In this document: positions 41,624-49,718 of the stretch, one piece after another
How the letters are laid out: every line of letters begins with the position of its first letter
Numbering within the stretch: position 1 is the stretch's first letter
NCBI GenBank assembly: GCA_903837125.1
Contig: CAILTG010000094.1
Coordinates: forward strand, 1-52,442
Reading direction: 5' to 3'
DNA: 52,442 nt
Source of the DNA: Candidatus Magasanikiibacteriota bacterium
GTDB taxonomy: Bacteria > Patescibacteriota > Patescibacteriia > Magasanikbacterales > UBA922
Translations under genes and position numbers: made by a program
Notes under the pieces: generated by a model
The model's input: only the letters and a program-made list of their open reading frames with translations
The model's database searches: none
Told to the model about the DNA's origin: nothing

Positions 41624-41679
41624 CTAGTGTTCAGCAATTGAATTTTGAATCTCAAAAAACAATTGCTGAACACTATTTT
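41624..41679. repeat. Perfect 16-bp inverted repeat upstream of pyk
   Basis: Arms TAGTGTTCAGCAATTG (41624-41639) and CAATTGCTGAACACTA (41664-41679) enclose 24 bases. A T-rich tract follows on the plus strand, so it would terminate rightward RNA; leftward it would be a structured pyk leader. The rest of 41680-41817 is AT-rich with a possible pyk promoter (minus-strand TTGACG, 17 bases, TATGTT near 41755-41727) and a weak mraY promoter. Confidence 0.8.
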
Positions 41680-41817
41680 TATTTATTTATTTTTTAAAGA
41701 ACGAATTTATAAAATATATCGAAGAAAACATAGCATATTTTTTATCCAACGTCAATAATTTTCTAATTTTAAAAAACTTGATTTTTTGTTTCTTTGTTGA
41801 TAAACTACGTTCAACTT

Positions 41818-42939
41818 ATGAATGTTTCCTTAGGTACCATAAACGAACTAAAAACCGCCATTGGCTTCGGCCTATTTTCTTGTATTTTAGCTTTTTTATG
41901 GTCACCGGCCTTAACCAAATTTTTATATAAATTCAAACTTACCAGAAGAGCAGAATACGATGCCACTTTAAACATAAGTACCAAAACTGGCACACCAATT
42001 ATGGGTGGACTCTTGGTAATTGTCACAGTAGCACTGGTGACCATGCTTTTTAATTGGGAAAGAAAATATACTTGGGTACCAATTGGAGTAATGCTCTTAG
42101 CTGCGCTTTTAGGTGGTATTGATGATGTACTCCACATTTATGGACACGAAAGAAGAAATAGAAAATTAAAACAAATTTTAACACTTATCCGCGTACATGC
42201 CAATTGGAAACAACGACTCTGGCTTATAATTACCTTACCCTGGTCAACTTTTAAACGCTTAGCACTAACGCTTGGATCTCACCCAGGCAAAGGCGTGCAT
42301 GTTCATGAAAAACTATTACTACAATTTGCTGCTGGTGCCATTACGGCCTATTGGATTTATTTTAAACTAGGCGCCAACTGGCAACAAATTAACATACCTT
42401 TTGATGGTTATGTAAATATTGGCTGGTGGATTGTTCCTTTAATAATTTTCTTTGTTATGTTCACTGCCAATGCCGTAAATGTGGCTGATGGCATGGACGG
42501 ACTAGCTGGCGGTTCGCTTCTGCTCACTTTTTCCACACTCACTATTTTAAGTTGGCTTAATGGTTACCAAGAAATTACTTTATTAAATGCCACAGTAGTT
42601 GGCGCTTTAATTGCCTACACTTATTACAATATTAAACCAGCCCGTTTTCAAATGGGCGATGTTGGTTCTTTAGGACTAGGCGCTCTTTTGGCTATCAACA
42701 CCATTGTTATAAGTAAAATGCTTTTACTCCCCTTTTTGGGATTTATTTTTTATGTGGAGCTTACAACTGTAATTATTCAAATCATTGGCCGATATATTTT
42801 AGGCAGAAGAATTTTTAAAATGGCACCCCTACATCATCATTTTGAATTACACGGCTGGAGTGAAGAAAAAACTGTTATGCGTTTTTGGATAATACATGCA
42901 GCGGTGGTGTTGTTGGGGTTGTGGATAGCTTTGTACTAA
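41818..42939 (+). CDS. mraY: Phospho-N-acetylmuramoyl-pentapeptide transferase
   Basis: MraY makes lipid I, the first membrane step of peptidoglycan synthesis. The 374-residue protein has about ten membrane segments, the aspartate motif LLGGIDDVLHI, the NAVNVADGMDGLAGG motif and the C-terminal PLHHHFELHGW histidine motif. A cytoplasmic loop (about residues 100-165) is longer than usual. The frame could start at a TTG at 41794; the ATG at 41818 is preferred. It heads a rightward set with the ATE-like, mpl and NUDIX genes. Confidence 0.95.
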   Translation: MNVSLGTINELKTAIGFGLFSCILAFLWSPALTKFLYKFKLTRRAEYDATLNISTKTGTPIMGGLLVIVTVALVTMLFNWERKYTWVPIGVMLLAALLGGIDDVLHIYGHERRNRKLKQILTLIRVHANWKQRLWLIITLPWSTFKRLALTLGSHPGKGVHVHEKLLLQFAAGAITAYWIYFKLGANWQQINIPFDGYVNIGWWIVPLIIFFVMFTANAVNVADGMDGLAGGSLLLTFSTLTILSWLNGYQEITLLNATVVGALIAYTYYNIKPARFQMGDVGSLGLGALLAINTIVISKMLLLPFLGFIFYVELTTVIIQIIGRYILGRRIFKMAPLHHHFELHGWSEEKTVMRFWIIHAAVVLLGLWIALY

Positions 42940-42942
42940 AAA

Positions 42943-43006
42943 TATCATTTATCATGTATCATCTATTTTGATTAAAAAAAATAAATGATAAATGATAAAT
43001 GATAAA
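42943..43006. repeat. Inverted ATGATAA-type tandem repeats between mraY and the ATE-like gene
   Basis: ATCATTTATCATGTATCATC on the left and three copies of AAATGATA on the right form a long AT-rich hairpin that fills the gap. One copy creates a spurious upstream ATG at 42999. Confidence 0.75.
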
Positions 43007-43007
43007 C

Positions 43008-43670
43008 ATGAATAATTATCTCACTTGGGCTGAGAAAACTATTTCCGACTTTTCTGCTGAAAACATAAACTCTCTCTACAATGAGGGCTTTTTGTTTACT
43101 CGTGAACACTTAGGTTCAATGTATCAAACGCGTAGTTTACGAATTGATTTAAAAAAATTTAAACTAACGAGTGAAAACAAACGCATTTTAAAAAAGACAG
43201 ACAGCTTACAGCTTGTAACTTGCAATTTACCCTACTCCAATTATAGTTGGGAGATTGGCAAACTTGGTAAAGATTTTTACGAAACAAAATTTGGTTTAAA
43301 AACCTTTAGTGCAAATAAAATAAAAGAACTATTAACAACAAAATATAATTTTAATAAATTGTTTGTTTACGAAATTGGAAATTCGCCAATTGGCTACTGT
43401 ATTTGTCATGAAAACAATGAACTTCTCCATTATTGTTATCCATTTTATCATCTATCATCTATCATCTATCAATACAATCCTGATACCGGCCTGGGCATGA
43501 TGCTCCGCGCTATTATTTACGCCCAAGAGCAGGGAAAAAAATATATTTACTTAGGTTCTGCAAAAGATGAAGCGGCTAAATATAAATTGCAATTTGCAGG
43601 GTTGGAATGGTTTGATGGAAAAGAGTGGAAAACTGATTTAGAAGAATTAAAAAATATTTTGAAATTATGA
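43008..43670 (+). CDS. GNAT-fold protein resembling arginyl/leucyl-tRNA-protein transferase (ATE/Bpt C-terminal)
   Basis: Two parts of the ATE/Bpt pattern are visible: SRSLRIDL-type (here TRSLRIDLKKFKLTSENKR) and, near the C-terminus, YNPDTGLGMMLRAIIYAQEQ followed by GKKYIYLGSA and KYKLQFAGLEWFDGKEW. These enzymes move an amino acid from tRNA to a protein N-terminus; FemX-type GNAT relatives add amino acids to peptidoglycan precursors. Its place between mraY and mpl makes a cell-wall role worth considering. Two in-frame short repeats occur (43199-43235; 43447-43478). The ATG at 43008 is chosen because 42999 lies in a repeat. It overlaps mpl by 4 bases. Confidence 0.6.
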   Translation: MNNYLTWAEKTISDFSAENINSLYNEGFLFTREHLGSMYQTRSLRIDLKKFKLTSENKRILKKTDSLQLVTCNLPYSNYSWEIGKLGKDFYETKFGLKTFSANKIKELLTTKYNFNKLFVYEIGNSPIGYCICHENNELLHYCYPFYHLSSIIYQYNPDTGLGMMLRAIIYAQEQGKKYIYLGSAKDEAAKYKLQFAGLEWFDGKEWKTDLEELKNILKL

Positions 43671-45043
43671 AGCATATCCATTTTATTGGCATCTGCGGAG
43701 TCGCCATGTCGGCACTCGCTATCGCTTTTAAAAAGGCTGGTTTTGAAGTAACCGGAAGTGATGTAGGTTTTTTTCCACCGGTTTCTACTAATTTAGAAAA
43801 ACATAAAATTAATTTTTATCCTGGTTGGCATCCGGAGAATATAGGAAAACCTGATTTAGTAATTGTTGGCAATGTTGCCAGTTCAACAAATCCTGAATGG
43901 CTTTATATACAAAAAAATAAACTAAATTTTAAATCTTACCCAGAAGCAATTGCCGAATATTTTGTAAAAGAAAATTCTATTGTTTGTGCTGGCACTTATG
44001 GCAAGACCACCAGTTCATCCTTGCTTACCTGGATTTTAAAACAAAATAATTTTGATCCGACCCATATGTTTGGTGGAATTAGTTTAAATGACCTTCCTGC
44101 CGCCGAAATTACCAATTCTAAATACTCAATTTTGGAAGGTGATGAGTACAAAAGTGCACGCTGGGACAATGGCCCAAAATTCGCTCACTATTCCCCTACT
44201 CATTTGCTTTTAACTTCAGTGGTTTGGGACCACGCCGATGTTTATCCAACAGAAAAATCGTATATTGATGTTTTTGCTAATTTACTAAAAAATATTTCAA
44301 CAAACGGCTTAGTAGTTTTATCAGCCAAAGTTATTCATGATCAACCACAGCTAGCAGACTTACCTACTTGTAAAATTATTACTTATGGCAAAACTCCAAA
44401 CAATGACTATCAATACTTTGACGTTCAAACCAATAAAGAAGGCATTAATTTTAAAATAAAACATCAATCATTAATTTTCAATCTGCAATCTGCAAATCTC
44501 GGCGACTACATGGCCGACAATATGACCGGTTGTTTTGCTCTGGCACACCAACTAGGAATTGAACCAAACAATATTATAAAAGCCATCACTAGTTACAAAA
44601 ATATAAAACGTCGACTGGAAAAAAAATATGAGGATAGCATAACAGTATTTGATGATATTGCTCATTCACCAAAAAAGGCCGAAGCAGTACTGTCTAGCTT
44701 AAAAAATATTTATTCAGGAAAAATTATTGTAATTTTTGAACCAAACGGTGGTAATCGTCAAATAGAATCTATTCCGGGATATGATAATGCTTTTATTAGT
44801 GCCAATGCAGTCATTATTCCCCGTCTGACAACCATTAAACAAGATCCAAACAAACCAGAAGCAATGGACGGACAAAAACTGGCAGAGGTTATCAGCAAAA
44901 CACATAATAATGTAAAATATATTGATGATGACAATAAATTGATAAACTATTTAGCCAACATTACTCAGACTGGTGATGTAGTTATCTTTTGCGGCAGCCA
45001 TGGATTTAGAGGAATGATAGACCAATTAATTAAACAGTTATGA
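43667..45043 (+). CDS. mpl: Mur ligase of the Mpl type (UDP-MurNAc:tripeptide ligase-like)
   Basis: The 458-residue protein is a Mur ligase: N-terminal HIHFIGICGVAMSALA, P-loop CAGTYGKTTSSS (Tyr in place of the usual His), and the Mpl-specific ILEGDEYKSARWD with FAHYSPTHLLLTSV and DHADVYPT. Mpl attaches recycled tripeptide to UDP-MurNAc; MurC adds L-Ala. The EGDEY and DHAD motifs favour Mpl over MurC, but with no other ligase in view it could serve as MurC here. Both ends overlap neighbours by 4 bases (ATGA), so translation is coupled. Confidence 0.85.
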   Translation: MKHIHFIGICGVAMSALAIAFKKAGFEVTGSDVGFFPPVSTNLEKHKINFYPGWHPENIGKPDLVIVGNVASSTNPEWLYIQKNKLNFKSYPEAIAEYFVKENSIVCAGTYGKTTSSSLLTWILKQNNFDPTHMFGGISLNDLPAAEITNSKYSILEGDEYKSARWDNGPKFAHYSPTHLLLTSVVWDHADVYPTEKSYIDVFANLLKNISTNGLVVLSAKVIHDQPQLADLPTCKIITYGKTPNNDYQYFDVQTNKEGINFKIKHQSLIFNLQSANLGDYMADNMTGCFALAHQLGIEPNNIIKAITSYKNIKRRLEKKYEDSITVFDDIAHSPKKAEAVLSSLKNIYSGKIIVIFEPNGGNRQIESIPGYDNAFISANAVIIPRLTTIKQDPNKPEAMDGQKLAEVISKTHNNVKYIDDDNKLINYLANITQTGDVVIFCGSHGFRGMIDQLIKQL

Positions 45044-45606
45044 AAATTCCTAAACAAGCCAAACAAGTTTTTAAAGGAGTTATATTTGATATTTACCAGT
45101 GGGAACAAAAAATGTATGATGAATCATCCGTTATTTTTGAACGTGCCAAAAGACCATATACTGTACAAGTAATAGCCACCGCAGAAAATAAAATTATTCT
45201 AGGAGATGAAAAACAACCATACAAAAAAAGAGAAACAAACATTTTAGGCGGTCGCTTAGAAAAAAATGAATCTCCTCTTTTCTGCGCCAAAAGAGAATTG
45301 TTAGAAGAAGGCGGTTATGTTTCCAAAAACTGGTCGCTGCTAAAAGTATATGATGACGTGCCAAAACTTGATTGGAAAGTTTATTTTTTTGTAGCCACGA
45401 ACTGCCAAAAAGTTGCCAAACAAAATTTGGATCCCGGAGAAAAAATTAAAATTATTACCGTTTCTTTTGAACTGTTTATTCAAATGATTGAAGACAAAAA
45501 AATCTTCACTGGCCAACTTGGTTTTGATATTTTAAAAATGAAACTAGACGGCAATTTAAGTCAATTCAAGAAAAAATTATTTAAAAAAACACCAATCAAA
45601 ATGTGA
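45040..45606 (+). CDS. NUDIX hydrolase, ADP-ribose pyrophosphatase-like
   Basis: The NUDIX box GGRLEKNESPLFCAKRELL then EEGG is complete (about residues 70-92), inside a context (RPYTVQVIATAENKIILGDE, then DVPKLDWKVYFFVA) that resembles ADP-sugar pyrophosphatases. The 188-residue length fits. The start codon overlaps the mpl stop by 4 bases, so it is the last gene of the mraY set. The substrate may be a nucleotide sugar (inference). Confidence 0.8.
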   Translation: MKIPKQAKQVFKGVIFDIYQWEQKMYDESSVIFERAKRPYTVQVIATAENKIILGDEKQPYKKRETNILGGRLEKNESPLFCAKRELLEEGGYVSKNWSLLKVYDDVPKLDWKVYFFVATNCQKVAKQNLDPGEKIKIITVSFELFIQMIEDKKIFTGQLGFDILKMKLDGNLSQFKKKLFKKTPIKM

Positions 45607-45637
45607 TTAGTGTCTATTCGTGATAAAAATTAGTGGT

Positions 45638-45802
45638 TTATTTACCTTCATCCACCACTTCTGCCTCCACCTTATCCCCACTAATCGAGGAAACTAACAA
45701 AGAAATACCGCAAATATCACATTCAATTACCTGGTCTTTAGCCAAATTTGGATAAATAGCTAAATTCACCTTATTTTTACATTCTGGACAAACTAATTGC
45801 AT
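45638..45802 (-). CDS. LysW-like zinc-ribbon protein
   Basis: The 54-residue acidic protein begins MQLVCPECKNKVNL and has ECDICGISLLV later: two CxxC pairs typical of LysW, the amino-group carrier of lysine/arginine biosynthesis. LysW normally ends in EDWGE; here the tail is EVVDEGK, so the carrier glutamate is not in its usual C-terminal place (inference). The frame opens 19 codons upstream through a TTAAGA repeat; the ATG at 45802 fits the family. No LysX, Y or Z gene is adjacent, although an ATP-grasp gene lies 7 kb away. Confidence 0.65.
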   Translation of the reverse strand: MQLVCPECKNKVNLAIYPNLAKDQVIECDICGISLLVSSISGDKVEAEVVDEGK

Positions 45803-45937
45803 AGGGTTAAGATTAAGATTAAGACTGTATAATCTTAACATAATTACAAATTTATTCAAGCCTAAATATTAACATACAATATACATAGATTAAAATACAA
45901 ATTTTGTATATTATTCCATGTATCTTGTCCCTTGTTT

Positions 45938-46861
45938 ATGAAGACTCCCCAACAATCTTATCCCGAACTTGCAAAAACCTTAGGTATACCGGAAATTTAT
46001 TTAAAACGCGAGGATCAACATAAATACGGCTCACACAAAGGGCGCTCTCTTCCTTTAATGATTAAACGTTATACCAAACCCCTTAAGATTAAAGATAAAA
46101 ACGGAGATTCTGCCCCCACCAATCCTATTTATAAAAATTTTGTTATTTCTTCTTCTGGCAACGCTGCTTTGGCAGCAATTTTAGCCGTACAAGCACACAA
46201 CACCAATAATCCTGAAAAAATTAAACTAAAAGTTTTGGTTGGCCTTAATATAAATCCCCAAAAATTAAAAATACTAATATCAGAAATTAATGATCCACAA
46301 GTAACTCTGAAACAGGTTGATAACCCCAAGCAAGAAGCTTTTTTGGAAGACAAAAATGGCGAAACTAAATTTTTACGCCAATCAACCGATGATTTAGCTT
46401 TGGAAGGATATTTTGAATTAGCTGAAGAACTTTCTAAAATCCCTAACTTACAAGCGGTATTTATTCCTACTTCAAGCGGCACCACTGCTCAAGCTTTAGG
46501 TGAAGCATTTGTAAAATTAAATTGCCAAGCGCAAATTCATATTATACAAACTACTGCTTGCCACCCTATGGTGGAAGATACAAAACACAAGATACAAAAT
46601 ACAAACACGAGTGCGGCCGACGCCATTGTTGACCAAGTTGCTCATCGTAAAGAAAAAATTTTAGAAATTATTAAAAATAGCCGTGGCGCTGGCTGGATTG
46701 TGACTGACGAAGAAATAAACAATGCTATTGAATTAGTGGAAGATAATTGTAAAATAAAAATTTCTCCTAACAGTGCTTTATCTGTAGCAGGATTAAAAAA
46801 AGCAATTGTTAATGGTTTTAAATTTTCTGGTCCAGCAATTTGTTTGATAACTGGGCGATAA
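45938..46861 (+). CDS. PLP-dependent enzyme, threonine synthase/cysteine synthase-like (fold type II)
   Basis: The 307-residue protein is a fold type II pyridoxal-phosphate enzyme: EIYLKREDQHKYGSHKGRSL holds the Schiff-base lysine, FVISSSGNAALAAIL the phosphate-side SGN loop, and VFIPTSSGTTAQALGEAF the glycine loop. The nearest match by eye is threonine synthase. A repeat-derived stretch DTKHKIQNTNT (46579-46612) lies in the C-terminal half. A TTG two codons earlier is possible, but the ATG at 45938 is likely. It diverges from the LysW-like gene. The gap 45803-45937 has AT repeats and no gene. Confidence 0.8.
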   Translation: MKTPQQSYPELAKTLGIPEIYLKREDQHKYGSHKGRSLPLMIKRYTKPLKIKDKNGDSAPTNPIYKNFVISSSGNAALAAILAVQAHNTNNPEKIKLKVLVGLNINPQKLKILISEINDPQVTLKQVDNPKQEAFLEDKNGETKFLRQSTDDLALEGYFELAEELSKIPNLQAVFIPTSSGTTAQALGEAFVKLNCQAQIHIIQTTACHPMVEDTKHKIQNTNTSAADAIVDQVAHRKEKILEIIKNSRGAGWIVTDEEINNAIELVEDNCKIKISPNSALSVAGLKKAIVNGFKFSGPAICLITGR

Positions 46862-46891
46862 TAAAAAATAGAAAAAGACAGTAAAAAACAA

Positions 46892-47590
46892 CTATTTAAT
46901 AGGACAAACTCTGGCAATTGTAACAATATTTGCACCGAGTTGCACAGCTGTTTTTTTACCTCTTCTAGAATAATAATTTTCCAAAACTTCAAAACCAATA
47001 CTTTTTAACTTTTCTTCAATTTCTCTTAATCCAAAACCATAATAATACCTCTCCCCCATTTTTTCTCCCTTGGGACTAAACCAAGGCACAATAAATCCCG
47101 CACTTTCAATTTTCTGCCATTTTCCTTTAGCAATTACTTTTTGCGCACTCTCTGAATTTAAATTCCAATTGGTCATTAACAAATAACCACCTGGTTTTAA
47201 AACACGTTTTATTTCTTTCAAAGCTTTATCCCTGTCTTCTTCCTTATTTAAATGATGTAAAGTGGCAATACAAAAAACTAAATCAAAATTCTTATCTGGT
47301 AAAGGTAGACTGGTCATCTCGGCCACCAGATAATTATTTTTAGGAAAATCTTTTTTTGCCATATTTAGCTGCTCCTCACTTTGATCCAACCCCAAGTACT
47401 CAACCTCTTGAAAATCGGCCAATAACTGATATAATCTGCCCGTACCACAACCAATATCCAAAACACTCAGCTTATTGTGCAAGTAAGGTTTAAAAGAAAT
47501 CAGGTCATCCCAAAGATATTGGCGGGTAGCGTAAAATAACTTAGCAATACGATTATAAGTGTTTTTATTTAAATCATTATAATTTATCAT
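46892..47590 (-). CDS. SAM-dependent methyltransferase, Trm9/ALKBH8-like
   Basis: The 232-residue class I methyltransferase has motif I VLDIGCGTGRLYQLL (about 45-59), motif II DQSEEQL, the FDLVFCIATLHHL motif IV region and VLKPGGYLLMTNWN. The C-terminal YYYGFGLREIEEKLKSIGFE then IVTIARV, and the short N-terminus without extra domains, recall Trm9, which methylates cm5U at the tRNA wobble position. That link is supported by context: it diverges from elp3, which makes cm5U. Trm112-like partner not seen. Other small-molecule methyltransferases remain possible. Confidence 0.75.
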   Translation of the reverse strand: MINYNDLNKNTYNRIAKLFYATRQYLWDDLISFKPYLHNKLSVLDIGCGTGRLYQLLADFQEVEYLGLDQSEEQLNMAKKDFPKNNYLVAEMTSLPLPDKNFDLVFCIATLHHLNKEEDRDKALKEIKRVLKPGGYLLMTNWNLNSESAQKVIAKGKWQKIESAGFIVPWFSPKGEKMGERYYYGFGLREIEEKLKSIGFEVLENYYSRRGKKTAVQLGANIVTIARVCPIK

Positions 47591-47643
47591 ATTATTATTT
47601 ATTATCTATCATCAAAAAAAGATAAATAATAGATAATAAACGG
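47588..47643. repeat. AT-rich inverted repeat between the Trm9-like gene and elp3
   Basis: ATTATTTATTATCTATCATC and GATAAATAATAGATAATAAA form a hairpin across the whole 55-base divergent gap. Same style as at 42943-43006. Confidence 0.65.
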
Positions 47644-47645
47644 AT

Positions 47646-49313
47646 ATGGATAATCTAAAGCAAATAATTTTTTACATTTATAATCATCAGCCTCAAACCA
47701 AGGTTGAATTTGATAATTTCCGCCGTGAAATTTGCAGTAAATTAAAAATGGCTCAACCTCCTAATCGTGACCTTCTTTTAGCCTACCAGAAATTATTAAA
47801 AAAGAAAAGACTTGAACAAAACAAACAATTTGAATATTTTTTAAAAAAAGCACAAATTCGCACTCTTTCTGGCATTGCGGTCATTACTTCATTAACCAAA
47901 CCTTACCCCTGCCCTGGCAACTGTGTGTACTGCCCCACCGAGGCCCGCATGCCAAAAAGCTACTTGGCCAGTGAACCAGCCGCTGCCCGCGCCCTGGGCC
48001 TAAAATTTGACCCCTATGAACAAATGCGCCGACGAATTCTGATGCTAGAACAAAACGGCCACCTCACCGAAAAAATTGAATATATTATTAAAGGTGGAAC
48101 TTGGAACGCCTACCCACTTAAGTATCAATACTGGTTTATTTTACGTTCATTTCAGGCAGCCAATGAGACAAAAAAAACAAAAGATAAAAAAAATCTTACG
48201 AGCTTACGATCTTTTGATCTTTCAAGTAATATTAAAGATCTGCAAAAACGATTAGAACTTGAACAAAGAAAAAATGAATCATCCCGCCACCGTATAATTG
48301 GCCTCACTCTGGAAACCCGTCCTGATGCCGTCACTCCAGAAACAATCTATCACATGCGACAAATGGGTTGTACTAGACTTGAACTTGGACTGCAAGCTCC
48401 GGATGATAAAATTTTAAAATTAGTTAATCGTGGCCATACTGTACAACAATTTAAAGATGCCTTATTTTTGCTCCGTCAAGCTGGTTTTAAAGTGGATTTG
48501 CACTTCATGCCGGATTTACCCGGCACGACTCCTAAACATGACGTAGAAATGTATAAAAAACTTTTTTCTGATCCTGGACTAAAACCTGATATGGTTAAAA
48601 TTTACCCCTGCACAGTAATAAAATCAGCTGATCTTTATAACTGGCATAAAACAGGCAAATACAAGCCATACCCCGTTGAAAAACTCTTTGAAGTATTAAT
48701 ACAAATGAAACTGGCCACCCCGCGCTATTGCCGTATCTCGCGCCTAATTCGCGACATTCCAGCCAATGAAATATCCGGCGGAAACATTATTACAAATTTA
48801 CGTGAAGAATTAAAAAAAGAAATGAATAAACGAGGATTAAAATGCCAATGTTTAAGGTGTCGCGAGGTTGGTCACCAAAACACCCCAGCACTTCAACACC
48901 TTAGCACCTTAGCACCTAAACTATTTGTTGATAAATATGAGACAACAGGTGGAACAGAATACTTTTTAAGTTTTGAAGACAGTAAACGCCAAGTGGTTTT
49001 TGCTTTTTTAAGGTTGAGATTACCAGACCAAAAATACTTGATTAATTTGGTGGATTTGGGCAACTTAAAAAACTTGGCTTTTATCCGCGAACTTCACACC
49101 TATGGACAATTAGTCAGCGTTGGTAAAAACGAAAAAACCGCCAGTCAACATAAAGGGCTGGGTAAAAAATTAATGGCAGAGGCGGAAAAAATTACAAAAA
49201 AAAATCACTATACAAAATTGGCAGTAATTTCAGGTGTGGGTGTAAGAGGTTATTATCGCAAGTTAGGATATAAAAAACAAAAAACGTACATGATAAAAAA
49301 AATCTCCCTCTAG
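47646..49313 (+). CDS. elp3: Elp3-type radical SAM / GNAT tRNA-modifying enzyme
   Basis: Elp3 makes the carboxymethyl group of cm5U34 in tRNA. The 555-residue protein has an iron-sulfur motif C-x3-C-x2-C at C89/C93/C96 (PYPCPGNCVYCPTEARMPKS), the radical SAM barrel (TLETRPDAVTPETIYHMRQM, RLELGLQAPDDKILK), and a C-terminal GNAT domain (from about 430; HKGLGKKLMAEAEKI). Length matches the family. Two in-frame repeat words occur: about 48193-48226 (LTSLRSFDLSS) and 48883-48922 (NTPALQHLSTLAP). It diverges from the Trm9-like gene. Confidence 0.93.
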   Translation: MDNLKQIIFYIYNHQPQTKVEFDNFRREICSKLKMAQPPNRDLLLAYQKLLKKKRLEQNKQFEYFLKKAQIRTLSGIAVITSLTKPYPCPGNCVYCPTEARMPKSYLASEPAAARALGLKFDPYEQMRRRILMLEQNGHLTEKIEYIIKGGTWNAYPLKYQYWFILRSFQAANETKKTKDKKNLTSLRSFDLSSNIKDLQKRLELEQRKNESSRHRIIGLTLETRPDAVTPETIYHMRQMGCTRLELGLQAPDDKILKLVNRGHTVQQFKDALFLLRQAGFKVDLHFMPDLPGTTPKHDVEMYKKLFSDPGLKPDMVKIYPCTVIKSADLYNWHKTGKYKPYPVEKLFEVLIQMKLATPRYCRISRLIRDIPANEISGGNIITNLREELKKEMNKRGLKCQCLRCREVGHQNTPALQHLSTLAPKLFVDKYETTGGTEYFLSFEDSKRQVVFAFLRLRLPDQKYLINLVDLGNLKNLAFIRELHTYGQLVSVGKNEKTASQHKGLGKKLMAEAEKITKKNHYTKLAVISGVGVRGYYRKLGYKKQKTYMIKKISL

Positions 49314-49328
49314 GGAGATTTTTTTTAT
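49301..49328. terminator. Bidirectional terminator after elp3
   Basis: Stem AATCTCCC-TCTA-GGGAGATT with T-run on the right and A-run on the left; the elp3 stop codon lies inside it. It serves both elp3 and the opposing coiled-coil gene. Confidence 0.85.
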
Positions 49329-49682
49329 TTAGTTAGCTTTTTTAAACCGCACAGAAAAAACCGGTTCATAAGTATTATCATATTCATCTTTTACTTCCAC
49401 ACTTTCCCCTTTCATTAATTTAGTCATGGTAATATCCGACAATAATACCATATCTGATTCCAAATCTATTTTCATGTCATCTAATTTAGTAAATTCACTG
49501 GCAAAATCCGCTTTTATTGATTGTTCTATTTGTTTTTTTCGCTCACGTAAAGTTTTCATTTTCTCAATAAGCTCCACATATTCTTGAGAAGCCACTAAAG
49601 CATCTCTATACGCCGCCTTCAAATCTTTCCGCTCTTTTTTAATTTTTTGAGTCCGCACAAATATCTCTTGAATGTCTTGCAT
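49329..49682 (-). CDS. Coiled-coil hypothetical protein, 117 aa
   Basis: No family recognised. Residues 10-65 are a Lys/Glu-rich coiled coil (KIKKERKDLKAAYRDALVAS and EKMKTLRERKKQIEQSIK); the C-terminal part is strand-rich (EYDNTYEPVFSVRFKK). Soluble, no cysteines. It has its own extended -10 promoter 27 bases upstream and ends at the shared terminator with elp3, so it is a monocistronic gene. Confidence 0.65.
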   Translation of the reverse strand: MQDIQEIFVRTQKIKKERKDLKAAYRDALVASQEYVELIEKMKTLRERKKQIEQSIKADFASEFTKLDDMKIDLESDMVLLSDITMTKLMKGESVEVKDEYDNTYEPVFSVRFKKAN

Positions 49683-49709
49683 AAATAATTTTAAGAATTA
49701 AGTGACAAT

Positions 49710-49718
49710 ATTTTACCA
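49710..49718 (-). promoter_or_regulatory. Extended -10 promoter (TGGTAAAAT)
   Basis: Minus-strand TAAAAT (49715-49710) with TGG extension, 27 bases before the ATG of the 117-aa gene; it overlaps the end of the EamA gene. Confidence 0.5.

Noticed and set aside
41257-41627. Several open frames on both strands over the pyk gene
   Set aside because: They are shadows caused by high GC content; the pyruvate kinase frame has all family motifs.
41624-41700. Inverted repeat plus T-tract as terminator of a rightward gene
   Set aside because: There is no rightward gene ending here; the pyk gene runs the other way, so the structure is kept as an inverted repeat of unknown role.
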